Below, in pieces: positions 6,336 to 14,475 of a stretch of DNA of 36,691 nucleotides; the first letter of the stretch is position 1; every line of letters starts with the position of its first letter. The position numbers and the translations under genes are program-made. Below the pieces are notes generated by a model that was given only the letters and a program-made list of their open reading frames with translations, was not told the origin of the DNA and ran no database searches. The DNA comes from a virus: the IMG/VR virus record IMGVR_UViG_3300013125_000020, positions 1 through 36,691 of that record; one strand, 5' to 3'.

Positions 6336-7781
6336 TCAAAGCTTCAATCGATATCTTTTAGAACCACAACCGTAGATTTTACTGACATTTGCCTCAAGAG
6401 CAAGCACTTTTTCTGATTTCTCTTTTGTCGCTCTAAACGAAAACCTTGGATATCTTTCTGCTCCATCAGTATACCAATAATCTAGCACAGACTCTTGCAA
6501 TTCTTCAAAACCGTTACGAACATATACTGAGCCATCTCCAAACCGAAGATCTGCATAAGTGATTAAACTGGTAAAATCGTTTTCGACTGCGTATGCTTTA
6601 GCTTTTTCAAGTAATTTAGCAAAAGAACCATTAACAATGGTATCAAGCTTGTTTGAAAATCTGGAGATCTCTAAAGCATTTGGATACTTTGCTTTTTGTT
6701 GTGGTACTCGAAGACCAAGAGCAGCCACAACAGAATTATCATCATCGATAAGACCAAAAACAATTCTTGAATGAGTCCAGCCAGAAATATGCGTTAAATC
6801 AAAAAACTGCTTCGCTTCAGCAGTCGTCAATTGTCTGATTTCACAGTTACGAGCAGATACACGATTCGTTAGCACCCCCAGGCGATAAGCAATCATTGAT
6901 TTTAAAATTGGCTGTTTATCCCGCCACTCATCAGAAAAAATATGAAACAATCTGATTCCTTTGGCAGCACAGGCGACGGTTTTGTCTTTGTGATAGGATT
7001 TTGATTTACTTTCCTCTGTGTGCCAGTATAGACCATTATATTCGATAGCTAGCTTCTTTTCTGGTACATAGAGATCTAATTCAACTGGAGGTATAACTTG
7101 CTTAGAATTTTCAATCAATTCACAAGCGCAAACAGATCTTACGAAATCTTTTACTTCTTGCTCTTCTCTTGAATTTTTCTGAATCGGATAACATACTTTG
7201 CACTTTGATTGACGTTCAAACGCTTGCAAAGTCTTTTTATCGACAGTACCGCACTTTGTACACTGCAATTGCAAACATTGATGTTGTCTGGAAAGGTATT
7301 CAGAGTAGGGCGTCAGCAGCACAAATTCTTTCTTTTTCTCTTCATTCGGTAAACTACATCTGGTTAAAGTGCGCGCATAGTATTCTTCTTCAGTAAGAAG
7401 CTTTTGATTACGAAGCTTTTCGATTGTTTCTTCAGAATGATGTTTGCCAAAAAAATGATTGCCTTCACCTTTAAAAGATTCTGCTTGCTTACGCAATATT
7501 TCATTTGTTTCTTTAGTCTGACCTTTGTTCCATGACGGAAGCTTTCCAACTTCTTTACAGGATTTGGCTCTAGCTAAATTTGCGTGTTCTTTGCAATATG
7601 TTCGAAATTGAAATTGAACATAGCGCGTCGTCTTACCGCATTCAGGACAAACCGGACGCTTTCCGTCATAAAGATATTTCACAGTATACGCTTCGGTTGT
7701 CATTTTATGATCTGTCATAATGTGTCTGACCAGTTCCGGAACAGAATCAAGCACCTTGTTACATGCTTTACATTTTTCCAT
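6336..7781 (-). CDS. Homing endonuclease of the EDxHD (Vsr-like) type with zinc motifs and NUMOD3
   Basis: A protein of 481 residues from ATG 7781 (GGAG 7 bases upstream); a TTG two codons earlier is less likely. N-terminal Cys/His clusters (CKACNKV...HIMTDH and CPECGKT...CKEH) look like zinc fingers. A NUMOD3-like DNA-binding segment GNHFFGKHHSEETIEKL follows, then a further zinc ribbon (CTKCG...CKVCY). The nuclease core reads ELDLYVPEKKLAIEYNGLYW then His, with HIFSDEW downstream. This matches the Glu-Asp...His layout of the I-Bth0305I/EDxHD family related to the Vsr mismatch endonuclease. Such freestanding genes cut a phage site and spread by repair. It sits 3' of the capsid gene behind its own promoter. 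Confidence 0.82.
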   Translation of the reverse strand: MEKCKACNKVLDSVPELVRHIMTDHKMTTEAYTVKYLYDGKRPVCPECGKTTRYVQFQFRTYCKEHANLARAKSCKEVGKLPSWNKGQTKETNEILRKQAESFKGEGNHFFGKHHSEETIEKLRNQKLLTEEEYYARTLTRCSLPNEEKKKEFVLLTPYSEYLSRQHQCLQLQCTKCGTVDKKTLQAFERQSKCKVCYPIQKNSREEQEVKDFVRSVCACELIENSKQVIPPVELDLYVPEKKLAIEYNGLYWHTEESKSKSYHKDKTVACAAKGIRLFHIFSDEWRDKQPILKSMIAYRLGVLTNRVSARNCEIRQLTTAEAKQFFDLTHISGWTHSRIVFGLIDDDNSVVAALGLRVPQQKAKYPNALEISRFSNKLDTIVNGSFAKLLEKAKAYAVENDFTSLITYADLRFGDGSVYVRNGFEELQESVLDYWYTDGAERYPRFSFRATKEKSEKVLALEANVSKIYGCGSKRYRLKL

Positions 7782-7846
7782 TTTCAATCTCCTGTTTGTC
7801 GTACCAAGTCATTACCATATATCCATCTTCCGTGGATTGTAGCTAC

Positions 7847-7874
7847 AGTATAACATATATAGGAGGACTGTAAA
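7847..7874 (-). promoter_or_regulatory. Sigma70-like promoter for the EDxHD endonuclease gene
   Basis: On the minus strand: TTTACA (7874-7869), a 16-base spacer and TATACT (7852-7847). It lies between the stop of the GIY-YIG gene (7885) and ATG 7781. The leader contains the word GAAGATGGATA (7830-7820), also present upstream of the GIY-YIG gene. Confidence 0.5.
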
Positions 7875-7884
7875 ACAAAATCGA

Positions 7885-8790
7885 CTATTTTCGTCGAGGG
7901 CGTACTTGAATTGGGCGATAATCCGGATCGAAATACGTATCATTTCTAAGCAATTTATTTAGAGCAGCAATTTGAATACCATAGATTTTAGAAATTTCTG
8001 CCGTATTAGGTCTATTGTCTGGATTACCATATTTTTGACGAATCTCTTTAGCGACATCTATCGAAAGTTTTGGCTGGTTATCAACAACTTTAATTGGTGG
8101 AGAATACTCTTTGTCGTACCAAGTCTTATTTTCAAGCATGATAGAAATTCCTGGCCAATTGTATTTTTCTTTTAATTGCGTTGCTGTCATTTCTTCAGAA
8201 GAATATAGCTTTCTAGCCTCTCTCACTTCTTCCCAGGTATGTTTTGCCACTGCACTTTTTTCTCCAACTTGAAGTCCTCGCAATCTTGCCCTTTGCTCTT
8301 CAGTTCTTTTACGTCCTTTATTTGCCTCGCTTATCTTTCGTTTTGTTTCGTCAGTATGATGCTTGCCATAAAAATAATTACCAGAGCCGGAATTCGCCTC
8401 GCTAATTCGTCTTTTAGCGTCTTCTGGCATAACTCGACCCTTGTTGAGATTAGAAATCTGCTCTTTCGTTTCCGAAGAGTGATGAAAACCTAATGTATTT
8501 CCAGCTACTTTGCAAATATTGTATCCGCGCTCACCATCATAGCTGCAATATTGATCGATATATTTTTGCTCAAACAATAAAAGCCAAGATTCTTCAACAT
8601 ATTCAACGGTTTCAAAAACAAACGCTTTTTCTCCGTACTTATTCCAAGCATGTTGAAGGTGAACGTTATGATGATTTCCTTTTTGCAGATGACTCCAATG
8701 TTCTCGCTGTCGATTTTTTAAATTTACAGAACTTCCAATATAAACTTTTCCATTGATCAAATTTCGAATAATGTATACTCCACTTTCCAT
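7885..8790 (-). CDS. GIY-YIG homing endonuclease with NUMOD3 repeats
   Basis: A protein of 301 residues. The N-terminus has the family signature GVYIIRNLINGKVYIGSS, with the two Tyr-Ile strands and the Arg of LKNRQREH. A conserved Glu region (FEQKYIDQY) and ERGYNICKVAGNTLG follow, typical of phage Seg-type enzymes. Two NUMOD3 DNA-binding repeats follow (HHSSETKEQISNLNKGR and GKHHTDETKRKISEANKGR), then a basic helix-turn-helix-like tail. Freestanding enzymes of this kind nick or cut a site in related phage genomes and are copied in. It begins after the terminator that closes the capsid operon, with a strong ribosome site GGAGGG, and ends with TAG. Confidence 0.92.
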   Translation of the reverse strand: MESGVYIIRNLINGKVYIGSSVNLKNRQREHWSHLQKGNHHNVHLQHAWNKYGEKAFVFETVEYVEESWLLLFEQKYIDQYCSYDGERGYNICKVAGNTLGFHHSSETKEQISNLNKGRVMPEDAKRRISEANSGSGNYFYGKHHTDETKRKISEANKGRKRTEEQRARLRGLQVGEKSAVAKHTWEEVREARKLYSSEEMTATQLKEKYNWPGISIMLENKTWYDKEYSPPIKVVDNQPKLSIDVAKEIRQKYGNPDNRPNTAEISKIYGIQIAALNKLLRNDTYFDPDYRPIQVRPRRK

Positions 8791-8855
8791 TTAAATCCCT
8801 CCACTACAGTTTATCCATCTTCAAATATATATAGTGCGGGATTTACACAAAAAAC

Positions 8856-8879
8856 AAAAAAGCCGTCTTTCGACGGCTC
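8856..8879 (-). terminator. Rho-independent terminator after the major capsid gene
   Basis: The minus strand reads AGCCGTC (8878-8872), loop GAAA, GACGGCT (8867-8861), then a T-run TTTTTG. This is a 7-bp GC-rich stem with a GNRA-type tetraloop. It starts about 25 bases after the capsid stop codon, so it ends the head transcript and separates it from the homing endonuclease genes. Confidence 0.9.
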
Positions 8880-8903
8880 TTCTGCATCAATTAGATTGAT
8901 AGA

Positions 8904-10613
8904 TTACACAAGATCTCTGACCACGCATAATCCGTACATATCCGAACGTACCATTTTCTTTCCATATCGAGTCATAACCATTTTACGAGGTGTAAAATCT
9001 TCCACTCCGAAGATGGTTGGTGTAACTTGCAGAGGCACATAAGGTGCATACACATAACCACTCTCAAGGAACGAAGAACCCTTACGACCAATGAGAATCA
9101 AGTTACGAGGGAAGTAAGGGCTAACCCACACGTCCCACTTCTTGTTCAGACTACCGGTTGACATTACGGAAACAGTGCCCTTCTCGTCGTCATGAGTGAT
9201 GTTAGCTCGGAAGCCAGCAGTCATCTCAAGAACGTTGGCAATCTCGGGAGAGGTCACGAGGAAGTTTGCACCACCACGAAGAGTCTTACGGTGAATACGA
9301 GCAGAAACATCGTTGATTGTCTCAACTAGTGTCTCATACCACATGCTGACGTTACCAGTGAAGTCGCCAACACCAGTTACAGCACCAGTCTCACGATTCA
9401 CAAACTGACCAGGGATACGGCTCCAGTATAGTGTACCAGCGGTAGCACCAACTACTAGATCTTCTAGAATTTCGTTGTTGACTTCTAGCGCAACGTACTC
9501 AGAGAGAACGCCGGTTAGCTCAACTTCGATATCGGTGTTGTGATAAGCATCGATATCCTGACCCAATTCTGGTGTCCACTTAGCCTTGAGCTTCTTGGTC
9601 ACAGCACGAATGTCAATCGAGTTGACCTTGATGTCGATCTCAGGAAGAGTCTGATCAGTATCAGAGAATGTTGATTCGAATGGCCATTGTGAAGTTCCCT
9701 TCATTGCACCAAGCGCATCAGCAGTCGTAAACTGATCCTTGTAGGGATAAACGAAGCTGCCAGTATCAATAGAACCAGTACCAGTTACACGAGCAATCGT
9801 ATAAATCTGACGATTGGTACGATTGTAAATATCGGTTAGGCGTCGAACGCTAAACACGCCATTCGCTTCTGTACCAGACTCTAGATCACAAGCTACTAGG
9901 TTATCAAGGTTTACCTTGTTCCACGTGGCTTCTGATAGTTGCAGAACGATAGGAATGTACTTGCCAACATCATCCTGGGTTACGTCAACGTCAAAACGCA
10001 CAGCAGCCTTATCGGAATCAGTTAGGGCAGTACCTACTGTTGAACCGGTCCATAGGAATACGTACTCATTGTCACCTAGATTATCAGGATCGGTTGTTCT
10101 CTGATCGGTTAGTGACTGTGAACCTGTTGGGCTTGAATAACCGTTGGCGAAGTTATAGAAACCACGCTCGGCATTCTTGCCTGACAGATCAACACCGGTT
10201 GTGATATCACGGGCAGTCACACCACCACCGTAGACAGAAGTTGCAGCGGCAGCACCGGCATTCAGCTTCTCATGAGTGTGAGTGAAGTCCATGAAGAAAA
10301 TCAAACCGTTTGGTAGACTCATTGGCTGTACGGATACTAGATCTTGAGCAATAAGATTACCGAAAATACGACGAACGATTGGGAAGGCGACAGCCGCAAA
10401 GCCCTCAACTTCACCAGACTGCATTGTCGAAGCTTCACGAAGCAGTTCCTTGGCTTGGTTCTCAAGTAGACGTGACATATTCTCTCGCTCACGCTCTGAC
10501 TTTAGACCTTCCAAAAGACCAGTACGTTCCCACTTCTTTAGAAGTGCAGCACCTTCTTTACGGACAGAACGGTGAGTCACGCCTTCTGTTAGTTTCTGTA
10601 GAATTGAACTCAT
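8904..10613 (-). CDS. gp23: Major capsid protein, T4 gp23-like
   Basis: A protein of 569 residues, close to T4 gp23 (521). The diagnostic block is near residue 80: FPIVRRIFGNLIAQDLVSVQ followed by PMSLPNG, matching gp23 VRRAIPNLIAFDICGVQPM. The C-terminus (FRANITHDD, WDVWVSPYFPRN, GYVYAPYVPLQ, TPTIFGVEDFTPRK) is also typical of the family. The N-terminal ~60 residues are a helical, charged delta region. In T4-like phages the gp21 protease removes it; LLREAST around residues 57-63 contains a L-x-x-E-type site that could be the cut. AAGGAG precedes the ATG. The gene follows the scaffold gene and is followed by a strong terminator, as expected for the most highly expressed structural gene. Confidence 0.96.
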   Translation of the reverse strand: MSSILQKLTEGVTHRSVRKEGAALLKKWERTGLLEGLKSERERENMSRLLENQAKELLREASTMQSGEVEGFAAVAFPIVRRIFGNLIAQDLVSVQPMSLPNGLIFFMDFTHTHEKLNAGAAAATSVYGGGVTARDITTGVDLSGKNAERGFYNFANGYSSPTGSQSLTDQRTTDPDNLGDNEYVFLWTGSTVGTALTDSDKAAVRFDVDVTQDDVGKYIPIVLQLSEATWNKVNLDNLVACDLESGTEANGVFSVRRLTDIYNRTNRQIYTIARVTGTGSIDTGSFVYPYKDQFTTADALGAMKGTSQWPFESTFSDTDQTLPEIDIKVNSIDIRAVTKKLKAKWTPELGQDIDAYHNTDIEVELTGVLSEYVALEVNNEILEDLVVGATAGTLYWSRIPGQFVNRETGAVTGVGDFTGNVSMWYETLVETINDVSARIHRKTLRGGANFLVTSPEIANVLEMTAGFRANITHDDEKGTVSVMSTGSLNKKWDVWVSPYFPRNLILIGRKGSSFLESGYVYAPYVPLQVTPTIFGVEDFTPRKMVMTRYGKKMVRSDMYGLCVVRDLV

Positions 10614-10645
10614 TTTATCTTCTCCTTGCTATTTTCATTGATTAA

Positions 10646-12289
10646 TTAGTTCTTAATTCCGGCAATTTTCTTCCAACTCTCTCTAATTGATGAAGAAATC
10701 GGATTGCCTTCCTCTTCTCGATCATTTTGCCCCGAACTATTAAAGGTCTTTGTTCGATTTCGATTAGCTAAAACCTCATTGAGTGACGGTGCTTTTCCAG
10801 TCATGACGCTTCCTCGGGTGCTTCCGACAGACTCAACAAGACTCTTTGCTGTTTCAAAAATCGACTTTGCTTCTTCTGCACTATTCGCTTTCTTTAAAGA
10901 CTCTACAAGCTTATTGCGCTGTTGCTCATTCAAGGAGCCATCTCTTAAAATACGATTTGCATAGTGAAGCTTGCTATTGTTCGTAATGGTTTCCAATAGC
11001 TTTGTGCTAGTATTTTTCAGATCAGTTGCTAGCTTCTGATTTTCGTTGACTAAATCTTGATTCTTTTGCTCCAATGCATTCAAACGTACTGAAAGCTTCT
11101 TAACCTTCTTGTCAACTTCTTTTGAAACGGCTTCCATTAAAGCCGCTCTTTTCGTTTCTTCGTCTTTCTTATCTTTTAGATTCTTGGCAGCAGCCATACG
11201 ATCTTTTTCAAATCGCTTTTCTGGTTCTGGAACACCACCAAAATTTCCATTGATATTTCCGGAAGGCACTTCCTCAAAATCAAAGTCAATATCTTCTAAT
11301 AGATTCTCTTTATAGTCTTCGACAAGCTGTGTATTCGATGGTTTATCTGCACTTAGTTCATCTTCAACGGACTCGTCAAGATCGTCGTACTCATCGTCAC
11401 CCTCTTTGTGTCGATCATGTTCACGATCTGCCCAACCTTCATCATACTCTTCTTTGGCTCTACGACGTTCTTCTCTTTCATCAGAATCATCATATTCATT
11501 ATTGGTATTATAACGCTCAATTAAAGCACCTGCTTCACTAGCACCAGTATCATCTGTTTCGTTCATTAGTGCTTCTGCAAGTTGTTCTAATACTTCATCA
11601 TCAATGATAAGCTTTCGACCATTATGATCTTCTTTAGGAGCTTCTTCATCAGAATCAATTGCTTCCTTCAGCGGCTCTTCCATTGAATTCTCACTACCGC
11701 CCATATCTGGAAGGATCGATTCATGAGATTGTGTATCTTGACTTACATCTTGTACTTTATTTGGCTTCGAATTTGCCATTGCTTCTAGCTCGGAAAGATC
11801 GATCTCGATTTCTCCGTTTGTCTGAACGGCTCCACTAACAGATTCACCATCCATTGCTTGATCGGGCATATCAGGAAAGCTATCATCTTCTGCTGTTGCA
11901 TCTTGTTTTGCTTCTGCATCTCCAGAAGAATTCATAACATCAGCAGTCATTGGATCTTGCGAATCAGGATCATCCGAGTTTGCCGAAAGATCTGTTCCAA
12001 CGTCGGCTGTATCTGTCAGGGAACCAAGATTGTCTGGATTTGGCAAATCATTTGTTGGAGAACCATCACCATTGGGTCCAAAAAGATTCTTGTCGCTCTT
12101 CTTGTCGACATTTTCATCTTCTGTTTCATTAGCTTCATAAAGCTCATCTGAATTACCAGATAGCACTTCATCAACAGCTTGCTTAATATCTCCACTATAT
12201 TTTTCTAAAATAACCGATTCGACGCTCTTGATTGCAGCTTCTCTTAGAAGCTTGGCATCAGCAATTGCGCTCTTATACAAATCAGACAT
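10646..12289 (-). CDS. gp22: Prohead core scaffold protein, T4 gp22-like
   Basis: A protein of 547 residues, about twice the length of T4 gp22. The N-terminus is a helix (KSAIADAKLLREAAIKSVES), the middle about 250 residues are very acidic and low in complexity (Asp/Glu/Ser/Asn), and the region from about residue 370 is a Lys/Glu coiled coil (KKVKKLSVRLNALEQKNQDL). Position directly before the capsid gene and downstream of the protease fits the internal scaffold. In T4 the scaffold is degraded by gp21 during maturation. Sequence similarity to gp22 is weak; the call rests on composition, coiled coil and gene order. Confidence 0.85.
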   Translation of the reverse strand: MSDLYKSAIADAKLLREAAIKSVESVILEKYSGDIKQAVDEVLSGNSDELYEANETEDENVDKKSDKNLFGPNGDGSPTNDLPNPDNLGSLTDTADVGTDLSANSDDPDSQDPMTADVMNSSGDAEAKQDATAEDDSFPDMPDQAMDGESVSGAVQTNGEIEIDLSELEAMANSKPNKVQDVSQDTQSHESILPDMGGSENSMEEPLKEAIDSDEEAPKEDHNGRKLIIDDEVLEQLAEALMNETDDTGASEAGALIERYNTNNEYDDSDEREERRRAKEEYDEGWADREHDRHKEGDDEYDDLDESVEDELSADKPSNTQLVEDYKENLLEDIDFDFEEVPSGNINGNFGGVPEPEKRFEKDRMAAAKNLKDKKDEETKRAALMEAVSKEVDKKVKKLSVRLNALEQKNQDLVNENQKLATDLKNTSTKLLETITNNSKLHYANRILRDGSLNEQQRNKLVESLKKANSAEEAKSIFETAKSLVESVGSTRGSVMTGKAPSLNEVLANRNRTKTFNSSGQNDREEEGNPISSSIRESWKKIAGIKN

Positions 12290-12344
12290 TCAATATAACT
12301 CCTTGACTCAGAATCGCTAATAACTAGTGTGAATATTCAGCAAG

Positions 12345-12572
12345 TTACTTGCGAGCCTTATCTTCCTCTTGCTTCTGAAGCTTCTGCATTCTGAATACAT
12401 GCTTAATATGACAGTCATGTTGATGCTTAAGCTTTGAAGGCTTCACATAAAACATACGCTCTCTTACTTCATCTAAGATCTCGTTTTTCTTAACCAATCT
12501 CGTAAAGCGCTTGAGCATAGTCTCAATGGGTTCATCTGGTCGACGTTCTACATGCACATTAACTGGACGCAT
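12345..12572 (-). CDS. rpsU: Phage-encoded ribosomal protein bS21
   Basis: A protein of 75 residues. It matches the bS21 pattern along its length: VNVHVERRPDEPIETMLKRF, TRLVKKNEILDEVRERMFYV and KPSKLKHQHDCHIKH correspond to the bacterial V-x-V-x-E...E-x-x-x-x-x-L-R-R-F...G-x-x-x-E-x-[KR]-[KR]-R-x-[FY]-x-[EK]-P-[ST]-x-[KR] consensus, ending in a basic helix. bS21 sits on the small subunit near the anti-Shine-Dalgarno region and assists initiation. Phage copies are known and are thought to replace the host protein so that phage mRNAs are favoured. It lies between the DUF5661/GNAT gene and the scaffold gene, with AGGTGAT just before the ATG, so it appears to be a late-operon gene. Confidence 0.9.
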   Translation of the reverse strand: MRPVNVHVERRPDEPIETMLKRFTRLVKKNEILDEVRERMFYVKPSKLKHQHDCHIKHVFRMQKLQKQEEDKARK

Positions 12573-12579
12573 TTATCAC

Positions 12580-13830
12580 CTACCTAGAAAATTTGTTTAA
12601 CGCTACATTAACCGCTTCAAGAATCATTTCTGAAAGCTGATTATTCTTTTTCTTTAGATTTCGCACACACCGAATCACTTTATCGCCGTTTTGATATGTT
12701 CCGTCTGTTTCTTGACAGTCTGAACCAGTCTTTTTGTGCATTGCCAACGAAGCAATATTGTTGTGTCGTACATGCCCAAGAACTGTGTCATATCCACTCT
12801 TTCGAGCATAATCATCAACATAGTACATTGCTCGTTCACCAAGACCTTGCCTTCGATGAGCCTTATCGATTCCCATCTTATTGAAGAGAAGATGCTCTGG
12901 ATATTTGTCCATAATCATAAAACCACAGATATTGTCTCCATCAACCATCTTCATGACGACGTGTTTTTTTGTATCGATAAAAAATTTGTTCCACGTGTTT
13001 TGAGAATACGGAAACTCAAAAACTTCGTGATCAACTTTCATAAGCCCTGGAAGATCTTGTTTGGTCGCTTCTATAAAAGTGACGTGACTATTGTTCTCTT
13101 CGCTTAATTCAGATCTGCGATGAAAGTTCTTCTCGGGAATGAATACTTCGTAATTGTCCTTACTGAATATTCTATGCCCACTTCTCCTAGAAGGATCTGT
13201 CTTTGTTTTCTTTCCGTAATCCGTATAATTTTTCGCCGCATCAACATTTTTTAATGCATTGTACTTTGTTAGAATTTTCTCATATGTATCAGTACTGACT
13301 AATACCCAACCATTTTTTCTATCATAAATTTTTGCATCCTTTGGTAACGCAACAGTCAAATATGTCCACAACAAACCAGAATAATTAAATACTCCACAAT
13401 CGCCAGGATTAACAACCAAAAATCGTTCAACATAATTTTCCGGAAAAGCATAAAAACCATGCATTTCTGGCGGTTGATGACCGGTATTTTTCGAACTTCT
13501 ATAATAAGCATTTTTCTTGAAATTTTTTCCACCACAACGTACAAACTTTAACGTTTTAAAAGGAGAAAAATTTGGTTTATATTGAATGGAAATCTTTTCT
13601 AAATCTTGTGAAGCTTGACTAGATTCATCAAGTTCATCAGCCAATCCAGCAGCCTTTAACTTGCTATAGTACTTTGGATCTTCCGAAAGGTGATCGAGCG
13701 CAATTTCAGCAGCTTTTCTAGGGTCGGACGCATGCTCCATTTCGACCTTGATTCCCATCTTTAATTGAACAGGATCAACGTCCTTTTTGGAAAGCTTATC
13801 GCCTTTGCCACCTTTGAGAAAATTTGACAT
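12580..13830 (-). CDS. DUF5661, unknown middle domain and GNAT acetyltransferase in one protein
   Basis: A protein of 416 residues in three parts. Residues 16-66 match DUF5661 (DVDPVQLKMGIKVEMEH, then ALDHLSEDPKYYSKL). Residues 90-240 contain LKFVRCGG, HGFYAFPENYVERFLV, WTYLTV and YEVFIPEKN, a conserved phage domain I cannot name. Residues 250-391 are a GNAT fold: FIEATKQDLPGLMKVD, FMIMDKYPEHLLFNKMGIDK and the acetyl-CoA loop HRRQGLGER (325-333), then NNIASLAMHKKTG. The last 20 residues (NNQLSEMILEAVNVALNKF) resemble the amphipathic helix at the N-termini of many small proteins here. GNATs move acetyl groups to amines; the target is unknown. The gene may encode an effector packaged in the head, but this is speculation. 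Confidence 0.8.
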   Translation of the reverse strand: MSNFLKGGKGDKLSKKDVDPVQLKMGIKVEMEHASDPRKAAEIALDHLSEDPKYYSKLKAAGLADELDESSQASQDLEKISIQYKPNFSPFKTLKFVRCGGKNFKKNAYYRSSKNTGHQPPEMHGFYAFPENYVERFLVVNPGDCGVFNYSGLLWTYLTVALPKDAKIYDRKNGWVLVSTDTYEKILTKYNALKNVDAAKNYTDYGKKTKTDPSRRSGHRIFSKDNYEVFIPEKNFHRRSELSEENNSHVTFIEATKQDLPGLMKVDHEVFEFPYSQNTWNKFFIDTKKHVVMKMVDGDNICGFMIMDKYPEHLLFNKMGIDKAHRRQGLGERAMYYVDDYARKSGYDTVLGHVRHNNIASLAMHKKTGSDCQETDGTYQNGDKVIRCVRNLKKKNNQLSEMILEAVNVALNKFSR

Positions 13831-13833
13831 ATT

Positions 13834-14103
13834 TTAATAGTGCTTTTCTACTTCATCCAGCAAATATTTCATTGTCGGTACACCAATAATCGAAAGAATA
13901 ACCTGTCCCTCTTTCCAGAAAAGAGTACAGGGAGCCTCATCTAAAATACCATGCTTTTCTCTGAAGAGGGCAACATTATCAAGAGGGACTTCACACACAT
14001 GCACAAAGCGATACTCTTCTTGCACAATTTTCATTTTATTTTGCAACACAACATTCTCTTTTTCATCGCTTCCTGTCGCATACTCAACAATCAAGTTCTG
14101 CAT
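13834..14103 (-). CDS. Thioredoxin-fold-like small protein without CxxC
   Basis: A protein of 89 residues with the pattern of a thioredoxin fold: a first strand NLIVEYATG, a helix with KENVVLQNKMKIV, a second strand YRFVHVCEV, a helix (NVALFREKHGI), then a strand after Ala-Pro (EAPCTLFWKEGQVILSIIG) where the cis-proline sits, and a final helix. The active-site CxxC is absent (ATGSDEKEN instead), so a redox role is unlikely and a binding or structural role is more probable. It sits 3 bases before the GNAT gene and after the decoration-like gene, inside the head operon. Confidence 0.6.
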   Translation of the reverse strand: MQNLIVEYATGSDEKENVVLQNKMKIVQEEYRFVHVCEVPLDNVALFREKHGILDEAPCTLFWKEGQVILSIIGVPTMKYLLDEVEKHY

Positions 14104-14106
14104 TTA

Positions 14107-14475
14107 TTAACCGACTCCTACTGTTCCTGACCAGTTATCATTGAGCATCTCTGCTTCAATGTTTGCCATACCAGCGATTACAGTAGCCTCTGCATCACCT
14201 CCGAGATAAAGCCTTACAATTCGCCAATCTCCCGTAAAGCTTTCAGAAGTAGCTAAACTGAAATAGTTTCCATTGCTCATTCCGTTCTCGGAAAAACCTA
14301 CATCAAGAGAACCAGAATCACAACGCACACAAACAAATCTGGTTACTTTTGGAAAATCAATTTCTGTAATCGATCCACTTGTACATGCAATCGAACTAGA
14401 GGCAAAAGGAATTCCAGAAACCTGATAACTTCCTACGTTTCCTAAGCCGTTCTTTGGTTGATAAATATCACTCAT
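14107..14475 (-). CDS. Small virion protein, possible capsid decoration or head fibre
   Basis: A protein of 122 residues starting MSDIYQPKNGLGNVGSYQVS. The block GNVGSYQVSG-x-P, the strand ITEIDFPKVTRFVCVR and a later L-x-V-G-F-S-x-N-G segment form a pattern I associate with a small structural protein widespread in environmental T4-like phages. It is all beta, rich in Gly and Ser, without a signal peptide. Start and stop are coupled to the upstream gene as TAATG. A capsid-surface role is inferred from size, composition and position among head genes. Confidence 0.65.
   Translation of the reverse strand: MSDIYQPKNGLGNVGSYQVSGIPFASSSIACTSGSITEIDFPKVTRFVCVRCDSGSLDVGFSENGMSNGNYFSLATSESFTGDWRIVRLYLGGDAEATVIAGMANIEAEMLNDNWSGTVGVG

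Noticed and set aside
7788-7884. tRNA or structured RNA between the homing endonuclease genes
   Set aside because: No cloverleaf-compatible pairing or conserved T-loop sequence is seen; a promoter and a leader explain the interval.
10646-12289. The acidic low-complexity region as a repeat-toxin or adhesin
   Set aside because: Composition, coiled-coil end and position before the capsid gene fit a scaffold protein better, and no signal or repeat unit of fixed length is seen.
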